From contig NC_053189.1 of the NCBI RefSeq assembly GCF_905163445.1, forward strand, positions 17,998,001 to 18,062,000: a stretch of DNA of 64,000 bases, in the 5' to 3' direction. Every line of letters starts with the position of its first letter. Position 1 is the first letter of the stretch. This document shows, in pieces, positions 33,240 through 48,200 of this stretch. The DNA comes from Pararge aegeria. Taxonomy: Eukaryota; Arthropoda; Insecta; Lepidoptera; Nymphalidae. A program made the position numbers and the translations under genes. The notes beneath the pieces were generated by a model. That model searched no databases, was not told the origin of the DNA, and saw nothing but the letters and a program-made list of their open reading frames with translations.

Positions 33240-36200
33240 ATGCTGCCGCTGCGGTTGCGGCGCGTGGGCGGGCACGACGGGCGCGCCAACGACGTGCTGT
33301 TCCACCCGCCCGCGCGCCCGCCGCCCGCAAGCGCGCCGCCGCACCCGCAAGCGGTGGTGTTCTTCGGCGGCGACGTGCAGGTACTCCGCGACAATCACTA
33401 CTCCATGCATTTACGAGTACTATGAAATATAATATACAACGTGTTAAGGAATTACGAAATACTGGTGAAAGTAAGAATGTTAGGCTCATCGGTGACCTAG
33501 CCGATAAAAAACTCGAGAGTTTGGGACATTGTCGCAGGGTTGCCTGCCTTTCGGTATTCTATAGGATATATTTCGGAAAGTGCTCAAGAACTGTTTGATC
33601 TAGTTCCTTCGCCTTTTTACCTTTGAAGCGCGTGGCACCGTAAGGATCTGCATCTCTACGTGGTCGATATACCGCGGACGCGTACGAAGCGCTTCGCATC
33701 TTCGTTTCTGATACACACCGCTAGGATCTGGAATGCCCTTCCAGCTTCCATTTTACCCAGTACCTAGAATATGAGTACCTACAAATCAAGAGTGAATAGG
33801 CATCTTCTAGGCAAGCGCGCTCCACCTTAGGCTGCTTCATCGCTTACCAGGTGTGATTGCATTCCAGCGCTCGTTTATAAACTTAAAAAAAAAAAAAACT
33901 ACAATAAATTTCCAGATAAAATCCTTGAGATGTCTGTCAATAAGTTTAAAGTTTATACAACACGTAAGCTTATAGAAAAATCCAATTATAATATTAAGGT
34001 TTACATGTATGATAAAAAGCTTGGGTATGAATTGCTCTAACTTCATAGCTAGCATTAACTCGACTGTGAGATGGTGAAAACAAAAAAAACTAGTTTGTTG
34101 TGGGCTCTTCTTAGACCAAAGCGCATTTGGAACCCTTCTAGCTTTTAAAGTTAACGAATGCAGTTATTACCATCACTAACTTTAGTGTAACATGTTAAAT
34201 GTATAAACGCTTCAGAAGTGCCTGTGATAAGGTGATGAAGATGAATACTTATAATATTTTTGTAATTTTAAAGAAAGAAAGAAAGAAAAATCGTCTTTAT
34301 TTTCATACATTTGTGACATAAATTTGTTTTAAGTACAAACGTGTGACTAAGGAGCCCCCTCTTAAAGGTTGCATAAGTAAATTTCATAAGGAATCACCCT
34401 GTAAAAATATGAAATCAAAAGAAGCATATTAGTTTTTCCATACAAAATAATTCAAAACATTTTAAGTGCTTACTTATGACAACCCTACTGAAGGTAAATG
34501 ACCGACACGCGCATAGTAACTACGTTACGCGGCGCGTACCTAATAAAGTGACAGGAGTCACTTGACTTTACTTTCGCGTGTGATGTTAGGGCTGTATCTG
34601 ATTTCTGTCAGTAATAACTATGGCAATGGTTTACTCAAAAAACTATTAGCGTTTCGGTTTCACAGCTAAGTCTCAGAGACAGTAAATAATGTACGTCTAA
34701 AACCTCTGAAGTATTATTTCGGTTTTCAATTACATGTTGTATAAATCAAGAAAAACCGACTTATCGGCGACCAGCTGTTTCACGCGTCTTTGTACCTTTA
34801 TACTTTCGTCTGCATAGGAAAGGGCTGACGCAAAGTAACACATCACAACATTCCATCTAAGCTAAGACTGCGACGGGAATCATCGTCAGTCCTTCATTGA
34901 CCACAACAGCGACAGGGTTGTTATTCGGTTGCCAAAAAGTCAAGTGTGTGTGTAACAAGTGAATAAACATTCTACCTAGTGAATATCTTTCTATTATTTT
35001 CAGTATAATTAATTATCTTTTTGTTTTTAATAAGATAAAATTCATTCCCGTTATAACAGAACGCGGTTTTTTGGTTTTTCATGAATCCTGCAGGAACAAG
35101 CCAGGGCACCGCGGCGTTCCGGGACGCCATAGAAAGCACTGAGGCGCACCTCGAGGCTCCTTTTGTAATTCAAACTAAATCTAGAAAAATAGATATTTCC
35201 ATAATGCTTTTAAAATAATGTCATCATCGGTATTTCAATCATTTATCTTAGTACCCATTCCACTAGCTACGTTTTACAGTAAATTTATAAAGTGGGTAAA
35301 TTATAACTAAGTAAGTATTTGTCAGATATTTTATTAAATTGATTAGGATTTTTACAAATTTGATTAAAAACCAATGTTCATGGTATTCAGTGGGTATTAT
35401 AATATAAATACGACTGCATTTTCGATACACTTCAGTCCTACATGGACTCGAATGATGCAAAGATACCTCCCGGTGTCTTAGTCGTTTATCAACGCTTACT
35501 TTCGCGTTGCGTGTATTGTCGTAATATATTTATGTATTTAATATCGCTTTAGTTATTAAAGGTATCTGTATGTTGTTTGTAGGACTATCCGGAAGTGATG
35601 CAGGCGCACCGCGACAACAGGCACTATGTCAAATGGAACCTCGAGAGTACGGCGCGCATGCTCGCACACGACTTCCCCACGCAGTTCATACTGGTCGTGA
35701 AACCCGCTAGGTAACATTTCAAAATCATCGATATCCCACCATATAGCCTACTTTTACGTAGTGTTAACGTAGGATATACGTAAAGAGTTAAATATTTTTA
35801 CTGTCATGTATCATTATATTGTCATGGTATTTGCTTCAACGGTGAAGGAAAACACCGAAACGTGACGAAACCTACATTCCTAAGAGTTCTCCATAATGTT
35901 TTCAAAGGTGTGTGGAGTCCGACAAATACGCATTGGCACGCGTGGACGGACATCGGCCAGGCGTCCGGTGATGGCTCATAAATTTTTTTGAAGTAAAACT
36001 TCTTTAGGCTCGACTACGAGTCAGTCAAGTAACTCAGATTTTTTTCTGACGGAAGTAACGCTTACGTCAGACGTCTTTGTAGTTTCCGCAATTTAGAAAT
36101 TAAAATTTGGATTGGTCGTAAATATATGTCATTTAATTTACTGCACGCTTCTTGACTTATACGCCAGCTAGTGGCAAATGTCATAATCAATTAGGATTAT

Positions 36201-39200
36201 TTATTTCCAATATTTTCAAACGGATCACTTGTGAATAGCAAAGTGAATAGATATTCAACAGTTCAAAGAAAATATTTTAAATTGCAAAGTTTTTTGAAAA
36301 TCTCTAAATATACTTGTTTATTTATTACTTCTGTAATAAATTTTCTGACTATTGTGACATTTTATAATGTTCAATGACAAGGTTATATTGACATGTGCTG
36401 ATCTAACCTTCAATTTTCTACTCTCAATTATTCAATTTAACATGTACTGAAAATATTTATAAAATGTGAGAGTGATATTAATGAATTTTTAATAGAATAT
36501 AAAATGAACATTTTACTCTTTCATCAATAAATAATAATAAAAGTTTTACTTCAATCGCGCGTAAAGGTTCCATGCACGCACTTTTTTTTTTCTATACTAT
36601 ATCGTGCGCGGTTAGCGGGAGTTAACTCTTTACAATACTCTGCACTATATGCAGCATAGCATTTCGAGCAGCTGTATGTAATGGTATTTCTGTAGATAGA
36701 TAGATAGATAGATAGATCTTCATTTGTATAATACACACGTTTACATAGATGTCATTTAAATATCAATTACGAAGTCACAGTGTATTGCCATTAGCTGGCG
36801 TGCAAATATTACAAACCATTGGTTGCAATTAACACATAAAATCAATTTAAAAACATGCAATTTTAATAAGTACAATAACACAATAGCGGTTATCATAATT
36901 AAAGTTGAAAAAAAAAAATCAGACACATTAATTGAAAATACGTGTTCAATGTAAAAATTAAATTCATATGGCACAGTCGTTTTTTTTGTCATATTGGAAA
37001 AAATCATCTACTTAGTAGAAATTTTTCTTTGCAACCATTTCTTCAACTTTCGCGTAAAATGTTTTATTGAAAGTGTTTTGAGATTTGATGGATGTTTATG
37101 TATATTTGCCGTAGCGTAACAATTTTTGCTAAATAGTGCTAAAAGAGGACACATGGGTAATCATCGTATAAGTATTTACATTTATTATCACCAAACCTTA
37201 CATTAGACCGATACCTTTACACAGTGGCGTGCACTGGGTTTCTTACCAAGGTACACACAGCAGCAAAATTGCATAAAATGGCAAAAGTTCTTCTCCTATA
37301 CGAGCTAAATGTCAATTTTAGGGTATGCAGTGCTTTTGTGCATGTATTAAGTGCACGCCACTGCCTTTACATACTTTGGAAAATATCTCCCTTCAATTCA
37401 ATTCAATTTTATTTATTTGCTGATACAGGTAAATAGGTGTTACAGGAAAAAATATATGCAGATCTTAACTGTACCACGCCAAATTGGCATGCAAATTGTT
37501 GTCAGGGTGGTGTTTAAAATTTTAAATTGTTACTACTAGGTACAATTAAGATATTGGCAATTGTAATGTTTATAATAACACAATACAATTAATAAAATAA
37601 TAAATTACAATTAAGTTTATATGGGCACATGACGAAGAATACAAATAAATTAATAATTACTAACAAATGTCATTTTAAACATTTCATGTCATTTATTAGT
37701 GGCCGGCCTTATGACTCGAGTCGCAAATAAAATATGAACTGTCACTCCTTCTAGCCTGACAAGTATAGTTATTGCCTGCCAGACATTTGTTCCGCAAAAA
37801 GTATTTAACCTCACGACCCTCCGATCTCGAATCCTTGTTTTTCATGATGGCGCTTCGGTTGCTCTCGTAAAACTTCGCTATAGTTGTCACGTGGCACCAC
37901 CGTTTCCGCTTGAAATGGTGGCAACCAGAAGTGCGACAAAAGCGCGGTTTGATGCACTCTCCAGTGATGCCAACTTGGGGGTTTTTTCCCCTAAATTTAG
38001 AGGGAAGTATTTGAAAAAGGGGATTTTTAGGGAGAAAATAAATAGAAACTGAATGATAAGTATTTTAGTGCCCTCTGTAGTTTGATTGATTAACTCGTTG
38101 GTATTACTTGTAAAATGTCAGATTTAAAGTAAATAACTTTTGGATCAGAAGCTTTTTTGCGTACTTATTTATTTATTAATGTTTTTAAATATTAATAATA
38201 AATTTTTTATCAATCTTTAAAAAAAATGCCTAAGGAAAATAAGAATTTGAAAAGCTATACACAAAATTTTTCAGAAAAATGGGAGACAGATAAAGAGCTA
38301 AAAGGTTTTGTATTCTGTTCATTAGAATTTTATCGAATGTAGGGGATTTTAAAATAGGCTTAGGTGATAAAATTTTGAGCAGTTGGCATCACGGGTACTC
38401 TCGTCAAAAACCAGTTCATCTTTGTACAGGATAGAGTACAAAAGCTTCAGCTGCTACGACAACTTCGTACCCAGCAACAACGCGGGCGTGCCCGACCACA
38501 CGCCGACCCACAGTGCGCTCCACCACCTTGAAAGGTGAAACCAAACATCTTTTTTTCTGTTTTTTATTCCACTACAAGTTAGCCCTCAACTGCAATCTCA
38601 CCTTGTAAAAAAAATTCAAAAAATTCAAAATTCATTTATTTCAAGTAGGCCTAATTAATAAGCACTTATGAAACGTCAAGTCTGTTTGTAGTGACTCTAC
38701 CACCGGTTCGGAAGGCAGATTCCACTGAGAGGCGCCGGCAAGAAACTCAGCAGATTGCTCTTTTTACATCATTTTAAAGTTTAACAATCTTTAGAATTTT
38801 TCTATTTTGTGAGAGATGAGAGCGGAGTGGCCTGCTTCCAAGCAGCCTTGTCGTTTAGGAATTCATCAATCGTGTAGTAACCACGATTTATTAAATGTGT
38901 TTTAATATATTGTTTAAACTTAGGTAAAGGTAGATCTAATATACAGTGGACCCCCGGTAGTCCGGCCCCTGTCTAATCCGGCGCCCCCTGTAATCCGACA
39001 TGGTCTATTATTTATTATTGAATACGTATTCGCTAAGCATGATTGAACAAGTTACAACTTGTACGCACCATCACTATTGTGGTCGGATTACAAGGTACTC
39101 TTTTGTAAAAAAATCCGGACTATAGGGGGTCTTAGGCAGTACTCTATAATCCGACGAATTCGATAGTTCGACACTGCCCTGCAAAATGTTTGTCGGACTA

Positions 39201-42200
39201 CCGGGGGTCCACTATATTACCTTCGGTATCATGTTATAAAAGCATATACCCAGGTATGTGATGATGCAGTCTAAGATGGTAGCGGGCTAAACGGTTAAGG
39301 AGTATGGTATCATACCTCTAATAGGTTTCTACGCGACATAAATCGCTAAGCGGCCCGTCTTTGTCGCTAGTGTGGTCACTAGCCACGGCCAAAGCCTCCC
39401 ACTAGACCAGAACAAAAAAACAGAAATTATAAATTCCCCAATTGCTTCTGCCGGGAAGCGAACCTGGGACTTCCTACTTGAATTCACAGCGCTATCCGTT
39501 GCGCCCTTAACTCCGCAAGTTTACATTAATGTCAAATTAAAAAGATAAGACGACTCCCCTGGCGCGTGAGCGCCGTGCTTTTAAGGTTGTCCCGTTTTCG
39601 AACTCTGGGAATTTATAATAAATAAAAATAAATAAATATACATTGACAATACACACATCGCCATCTAGCCCCAAAGTAAGCGTAGCTTGTGTTATGGGTG
39701 TTATAAATATACATAAATACTTATAATATACATATAAACACTCAGACACTAAAAAAAAATAAGGTTTATCGCACAAACATTTTCCAGTAGTGGGAGTAAA
39801 ACTCACGGCCTTGGACTCAGAAAGCAGGGTCGCTGCCCACTGCGCCAATCGGCCGTATATACGAAACTATATAGAGAAATAATAGAATTGTTTTTTTCAA
39901 GGTTACTACAGAGTGTCAGTAACAGGATAAAGTCGTTGCCCACCGCTGAACTGCTAGAAGCAGTTTCGACTGTCACACTACCGGAGGATATTGACATTGA
40001 AGAGTTACATGTAAGTTTGATCCTATCCTATTTCAAATTCAAAATACTCATATGTTGTCGCGGACCGTCTCTTAGAACTTTTAAAGGGGAACAATTTCGT
40101 TATACTTACAAGATACTTCCGTTGTTTTGGCGCAACGTTTACCGTTACATGACCTATCGATTATAATTGTTTTTTAATATAAAAAACTACTCTTTGCGAC
40201 TTAAATATAAAAGTTATACATATGCTGTCGCGGACTTTTTTGTATGCATTATTAACCTCTACAACTTTTCTATAGAACGTTTTTTTTCCGACTTACTTTG
40301 CAGATCTGACTACTACGCAGTGGCGTGCACTTCATACAAGCACAAAAGCACTGCCTTCCCTAAAAAATTGTATGTCTCATAAAGGAGAAGATTTTTTCTA
40401 TTTCATGCCATCTTCCTTCTTTATGCATACCCTGGTCAAAAACCCTGTGCACGCCACTGTTACTACGCAAAGTTTTTTTTTTAAATTTTCCACAGGTATC
40501 ATGCAGCCACATAATTTTTTGAAATCAAAAATTATGTGGCTTAATATTAGTGAAAGAATTTTCAAAATCGGTTCAGTAGATCCAGAATTTTTATTATTAT
40601 TTATTTATCTACTCAAACTCATATTTAAGTATTTATGGTATAATAAGATATGTTTTAGTATATTTATTTTTTATATTTATCAATAGTTTTTTTTTATTTG
40701 TGTAGTCTGGTTTATGTATTAGTATGTAGATATTCGTATGTATGTACTAAAGGGTGTACCCCACCTATTTGTTTTCTTTTTAGTTTTCGTAATCCTAAGG
40801 TTGCCTGGCAGAGATCGCTACTTAGCGATAAGGCCGCCTTTTGTATCCTGCTTCATTCTTCATGTGTTTGTTTTTTTTTGTCTAGTTTTTCTGAGTGGTG
40901 TACAAATAAAGAGAATAAATACAAAATAAAAAAAAATTACCCACCGACCGTGTCACAAACACTTTAAAGTAACTTTTACTTTATAATATTAGTATAGATA
41001 ATATTGCTTGACACAACCGTGGCCCGTGTATGGTCAATGTCCTTTGCACTTTTTTGCGCCCCTTGGTTGCAAAGACGTACCCCCAACGTACCCCCAATGG
41101 CCTGTCGCAGTGGCGTGAACTGGATTTCTTACCATGGTACACATACAGCAGGAAAGAAGAAGTCTCTATTGCAAATACTAATAGAAAGCCAGGTTAACAA
41201 CAAAAAAAAACGATAATACAAAACATGTGCGCAAAGGCGGTCTTATCGCTTGAAGCGACCTCCTCCATACAACCTTTGTTTGAAGAAACATATTACATTT
41301 ACATAAAACGGGATACTCCAATACCCAAATTGTGTTTTTTTATATACATTACATACTAATACTTCATTTATAAAGTAAAAAGCATATATATTTATAAAAA
41401 ACTAGTGGACCCCAGCGCCATCTGTCGGCTGATTTGTGAATCTAAACCATCCAGGGTGCCACCCAAACGCATACAAAAAAATCCATTCAAATCAATCCAG
41501 CCGTTTAGGAGGAGTTCAGTGACATACACACGCACACAAGAAATATATATATAAGATTGCAAAAATGAAATGGCAAAAAACATCCTCTTAAACGAGCTGT
41601 AGATCATTTTTAGGTTAGGCTGTGCTTTTGTGCATTTATGAAGTGCACGCAACTGGCCTGCCGCAAGCCTGTCGTGTAACACGTAACCGCACAATAAAAT
41701 CAACCGAAATTACACCATATCCTCCCCTACAATCACAAGTTCAGTCGTATTAAGTAATCCCTACCAACAAATCACACTATCACCGTTATCAAACCACCCT
41801 ATTAAAGCCAGCGTGTGTGATGCGTTCTTTATGGACACGTAACCCCTCGTCACGATGTTAATGTTGTTTGTCCGTTGCAAGAACGCGTCCATCCACCGCT
41901 CGGGGGAGTCCAGGTCGAACGGCTCTAGCAGTCAGGCGCACGCGTCCGCCGCTCACAAGCCGTGAGTAGGTTTAGTTCCAATTGATGTTGTAATAGATTA
42001 CCTGTGTAACCATTTAATCTGTTTGTATGTAGAAATCTCGCGTCTCTGTGTTTGTTTATGGTCGCACTACTGCGACATGGCTCGACCGCAGTGCGCAGAT
42101 GATACAAAATGCAGAAAATTTCCAAGTTATAAACAGTGTCGTGCATAGAGGGTATGCAAAGGGTATACAGATGATATAAAATGAAGAAAATCTCCAGTAC

Positions 42201-45200
42201 GAGTTATAAAAAACTTAAGGATAGGCATTGTAAGAGTTATAAAAAGCACCCCCTAAGTATATATAACTCGTACTAGATATTTTCTTCATTTTATATCATC
42301 TGCATACCCTATATGCACGCCACTGGTTATAAATACTTAAGAATCGCCATTTTATAACTCTTACTAATTATGAAAATTAAGCTCAATTTGCTATAAGTTC
42401 GCGAAGGAGAGAGATCTTCGGCAATGTACCCTCTACGCACGTTTCGCTCCGAAACCGGAGCATCCTCAGGAGATGTTAACTTTACAATGGATAATTAAAG
42501 ATTTTAAACTAAGATTTTCGTGGTTTATCAACATTTCTTAAATATAGTTCAACGGGTACATACTACGATAATATTTTTGGATTTGTTTGGACTCTCCCGT
42601 CCCGTCGTGACCACGATCCATGCAACCAGGTCGAAATATCGACAAATCCAAAATATTATCGTGGTATGTACCCGTTGAGCTATATTTTTAAAAATGTTAC
42701 AATGGACAGATAATTAATTGTTAAGACAGTGGCTTTTCGCGGATTATAGCAAATTAAGCTTAATTTTCATAATATATCATGGATTTCCGCAGAGTAACGC
42801 CTGCTTCTAAGCAACTCTTACAACTGTCTTTAGGTTTTTTATAACTCGTACTGGAGAATTGCTTAATGTTATATAATGTGTGTGTGTGTGTGTGTGCATA
42901 TCTCCTATGCACGCCACTACTCGACCGATTTTTATGATTTCAAAAGTTAAACTTCTTTAGAATCGTTGTGATTTGAAATTCGATGAAATGAAAATGCGTC
43001 ACGATAATGAAACAAACATATATTTTATTAAGGCCCGTTGACACTGAACCAAGGCAACGCCTGAATCGAATGCCTAATGATATCTTTATCTGGCTAGCAA
43101 CATTCCGTGGGTGTAAAGTGAGCCGTGCGCGGGGCGTTTTCACTGTTTTTGGACACAATGCAATGCATGCAATAATAGCTGAATGAGGGTTCTGTATCTT
43201 TTTAATTCTATGCCTTTTTTTATTTATACAATCTCACTTGGTTATAAATGCTGATTCAGTCTTAAGATGGTAGCGGACTAACCTGTTGGAGTATAGCAGA
43301 CATATAAAACCATAATCTTTATAGGTAGGGTGGTAACTAGCCGCGGCCGAAGCCTCGCACCAGGCTCCTCACTGATTTGCATGTACCATTTTGTTATTTC
43401 AGTGATTCCGACCCACTATGGTGGCGGGATAAACTGGCGTTAGACGAGTGCTCTCTGACCCTTGTGGGGTTCAGCAAGGGCTGCGTGGTGCTAAACCAGC
43501 TCATCTACGAGTTTCACTACACCAAGACCCTGACTCCTGGGGACGCGCATATGATGAGGTGGGTCTTGTGATATAACATTCATGTTATTAATAAAATCCT
43601 TAATAACGATTGCATCTCTTACTAGGCATAACTATTTATATTATTATCTTAGATACATATAATTTAGGCTTATAGCCGTTTCTGAGCATCAGCTTAATGG
43701 TGTGTGGTCAAACCCCCCCTCGTGAGGTAGATTAAGATACTAACATATTTTCTTCATTCTACCGAGAAGAAGCCGGCAGGCAAGAAACTCAGCAGTTGCT
43801 CTTTTCCAACATAAACAATTTACATTTTAACATTCATTTTTCTATCTTGTGAGAGATGAAAGCGGAGCCAGATGCTTCCAAGCAACCTTGTCATGAAGAA
43901 ATTCATCAATTGTATAGTAAACATGCTGTTATAAATGTGTTTTAACATATTCTTTAAATTTATGCATTAGTAGCTCCAAAATTACCTTAGGAATCATATT
44001 ATAAAAGCGTATACTCAATCCCACAAATGATCCCTGTACCTTACGCAGACGATATGCAGATGACACTAATTTATGACCATTTCTTGTAAGTCGACTGTTT
44101 ATCTCCACTTTTTGTTTATAAAGACTAATATGTTGTCTTACAAATACTATATTGTTATAAATATATTGTGAAGCTACAGTAAGTATGCCTATTTCTTTAA
44201 ACTTCTCACGGAGGGATTCGCGAGATTTAAGTTTATATATTGACCGTATAGCTCTTTTTTATTTTTTTGTTAACCTGATTTTATATTTGTATGTGCAATA
44301 AAGACTTTTTCTTCTTCTTCTTCTTCTCTTTTCTGCAATATAAATATAGTTTCGATATCAGCTGCTTTACCCCATAACAAGATTCCATAGGACATAAAAC
44401 TATGAAAGTTCGCAAAATAAACAAGCCTAGCTATTTCAACGTCAGTAATCTGTCTAATTTTTCTGACTGCGTAGGCAGCCGAGCTCAGTTTACCCGTTAG
44501 TGAATCTATATGGGCACCCCACTGTAGCTTATTATCCAAGGTCACGCCCAGAAAAACTGTGGAAGTCTCTATTTTCAGTGATTCACCATTTATCATTATA
44601 TTTTTATCAATTTTCTTTACATATGACTTCTGCACCTTTCGCAGACGATATGCAGATGTCACTAGTTTATGACCATTTCTTGTAAGTCGACTGCAATTAG
44701 GCAGTATCAGGTTTATTAGCCAGGATCGTTTTGTCGGTTTGTTATTATCAGAGTCTCCGTCGCAGGTTTATGTCCCGCGTGGCGGACATGTACTGGCTGG
44801 ACGGCGGCCACGCGGGCGGCAAGAACACCTGGATCACGTCGCGCAGTCTTCTGGAGACGTTGACGAGGCTCGGTGAGTGTCCTGGCGCCAGAACTTCGAG
44901 CTGGTGTTCTGTTACGGCACCAAAGCCCGATCATTCATCATCTGAAGTTCGTTGTTGGAGAACGTGGGAACGTAATTATCAGTATCTATATATTATATAT
45001 ATTGTAAGTTTATTATCTTAATATATATAAATCTCCTGTCGCGATGTTTGTCCGCGATGGACTCTTAAACTACTTAACCGATTTTAAATTGAATTGGCAC
45101 TCCGTGAGCAGTCTGGTCCGACTTAAGAGATAGGGTAGCTTAGATCTTTAATTATAGTCGCAATTTTATTTTATTGCAAATTTTTTGTCTATAATTAATT

Positions 45201-48200
45201 GACAGTCACATGTTATGTATATATATACTACTACTACTCGTTTAAGGCTTAGCTATACTGAATACTTTAAAAACAAAATAAAACGCAGACGAAGTCGCGG
45301 GCAACAGCTAGTATGTATATATAGTAATATATGCAAATATATATGTCTATTTAAATGCACCACCTACTTCTCTGCTTGAGCTGTGTTTAACGCCTTTGGT
45401 TGCCTGGAAGAGATCGCTATGTAGCGATAAGGCCACCAAATTGTATAGTTTTTGTTAAATTTTTATTTATAATTTTACTATACGTTTATGTGGTGTACAA
45501 TAAAAGTGTATTCATTCATTCAACGTGAGGATAGGACTCGGAATGATACTAGTTTTAGCTTGACATATAATCGAGCAGAGTTTCCCCCTACAATTACTTG
45601 AAACAGAATGAATGCTGGAGAAGGTAATGCTTCCACTTTTATACGGCTCAGGTACCGTTTATAATGTTGACAACAAAACGTACGAATAATAATATTTTAC
45701 GTTATTAGTTTCTTTTGAAAAAAACATTAAATATTTAGATAAGTATTATTACGAATAATATAAAGCGAAATGGTACTATAAAAGCAATTCTATATTGATG
45801 AATCTTGTAGTGACGTCACAACATGTTTATGACGTAGCGTAGGTATCAGCCATTTTACAGTCTAAGACAGAGCTTACCTGTTAGGGACGTTTTTATGACA
45901 CTCCTGGCCGCAGCGGTGGGCGCTGTGAATTGAACTAGGAGGTCCCGGTTTCGATTTGCAATTTGGGAATTCATAATCTATGAATGTACTCTGGTCTGGT
46001 CTGGTAGAAGGCTACGGCCAAGACAAAGACTCCTCAGCCTCAGTAGAAATGTCGACATTTCAGCTCCACTGAATGTTACGAGCGAATGAATTTTTTGAAT
46101 AACAGTTGCATAAATAGCTATTCAAATTCAAAATTTCTTTATTCATGTATGCCTATCACAGGCACTTATGAAGCGTTCATACATAAATGTTTACATAATT
46201 GTAAGGGGATGGTGATAACTTCATTCGCCAACTTAAACCTAAAGCCACGAGGGTTCCAAACGCGCCCTGGGCTATTGAGCTAGTGCGATGTAAGTGCCGC
46301 TACGAGTTGCCCAACTTTGTGCAGAGGTGAACATGTTCGTGCACGTCAGCCCGTACCAGGTGCAAGACGAGGGCCGGCCGTGGATCGGCCGCGAGGAGAA
46401 AGCTTTCACCGGCCTGCTCAACAAACTCGGCGCGAAGGTAACTGATGCACTTACACACATCGCATCTAGCTCGCATGTCTCAACTTATGGAAGTTAGTAC
46501 ATGCCAGCTTTGTGGTGCAGGCGAGAAACGGACTAGGTTCTTGGAGCAAGTTTTTAGGTATACTTACATATAGCTCGGAGAACCGCTGGAAGTCGGGGTT
46601 CCGACGTGCTGAAATGGCGACCCCGCACAGGTAAACGCAGCGTGAGTCGGCCCCCAACGAGGTGGACAGACGACATCGTACGAGTTTCCGGGAGCCGCCG
46701 GACACAAGCGGCCCGTGACCGTGGATTTAAGAACTCCCTGTGATAAAAGGCTTGTCAAACATGGGCAGGAGATATTTTTCTCCCGGGGGAAACGACAAAA
46801 TTGTATCTCCTCCCACAAATTTATCAACTCTGCCAGCATTGGGTGACGGTTGGAAAGAATATTCAAATGAAATAAGTTTAATAACCTACTCTAACTTTTC
46901 AGTTATGTGAGTTTTAATTATTTAAATATCACTTGCTTCAACGGTGAAGGAAAACAACGTGAGGAAACCTGCATGCCTGAGAGTTCTACATAATGTTCTC
47001 AAAGGTGTGTGGAGTCCACCAATCCGTGCTGGGCCAGCGTGGTGGACTACCTTACCCCTTCTCATTCTGCAGGGCTAGCACGGGCGGGAGCTAAAAATTA
47101 TATCCCCCGACAAAGGATATTATAAACGCCCACCTGCTAAATCACTGGAACATGGAATAGGAGAAGTTTACTCACGTTTATCGTGTGCGCCAGTGCTCTG
47201 AAAGTCGTTAAAGCTGTGTGAAAAGATAAATTTATAATCTTACTAGCGTACCCAGCCCGCTTCGCTTGGCTAGATTTTGCTTTATTTTACTTAAACAATA
47301 AACTTACATCATTAAATTTTTAATTTAAGTCTCATTATATATTAAATCATTCATTTCTCTCCGTATTCATTCTCTTCTCGAGCGGGTGAAGATCATTATC
47401 TACACCCATGTACACCCAACAATAGAATATCATCATAGAAAATAAAAGCTGTATTTGACAGTTTGACAGTTCAAAAATAGGAGTGCTCCGATCGTCACCA
47501 AAGTTTATAGGATTACTCGCCAGGTCAATCCGGAGATTCCCTGAAAGTTTCATTGAAATCGGTCCAGCCGTTTCGGAGCCTATACGGAACATACTCACAC
47601 ACTTTTTCCTTTATATATATAGTGCTGGCCATGCTAGCCGTGCTGTAGTGGACCGGTAATTGGTCGATGTGTATTATTTATAAATATCCATTAGTTATCT
47701 TAGTACCAGTTGCGTGCACTCCATACACGCACAAAAGCTTGCCTACCCTAAAATTATTTTATATTTATGTATAACTCATAAATGCGAAGGATTTTTCCAT
47801 TTTATGGCATCTTCCTTTCTTTATGCATACCCTGGTCATCATCATCATCATCACATCAACCGATAGACGTCTACTGCTGGACATAGGTCTTTTGTAGGGA
47901 GTTCCAAATTCCACGGTTCTGAGCAGCTTGGATCCAGCGGCTACCTGCGACGCGCTTAATGTCGTCTGTCCACCTCGTTGGGGGTCAACCAACGCTGCGC
48001 TTACCAGTACGGGGCTGCCATTCCAGCACCTTGGGACCCCAACGTCCATCCTTTCTCCGAACTATGTGCCCGGCCCATTGCCACTTAAGCTTCGCGACTC
48101 GTTCAGCTATGTCGGTAACTTTGGTTCTTCTACGAATCTCCACATTTCTGATTCGATCGCGTAGATATACTCCGAGCATAGCTCTCTCCATAGCCCGCTG

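Larger units (their letters stand above)
46918..47665 (+). mobile_element. SINE-A copy split by MITE-D
   Basis: 5' part 46918-47070 (TGAGGAAACCTGCATGCC; GGGCCAGCGTGGTGGACTA), 3' part about 47636-47665 (CTGTAGTGGACCGGTAATTG). Confidence 0.75.

Noticed and set aside
33148..33489. GC-rich minus-strand ORFs opposite exon 1 of the C2orf69-like gene
   Set aside because: Shadows of the real plus-strand exon; Ala/Arg-rich frames arise from its GC content.
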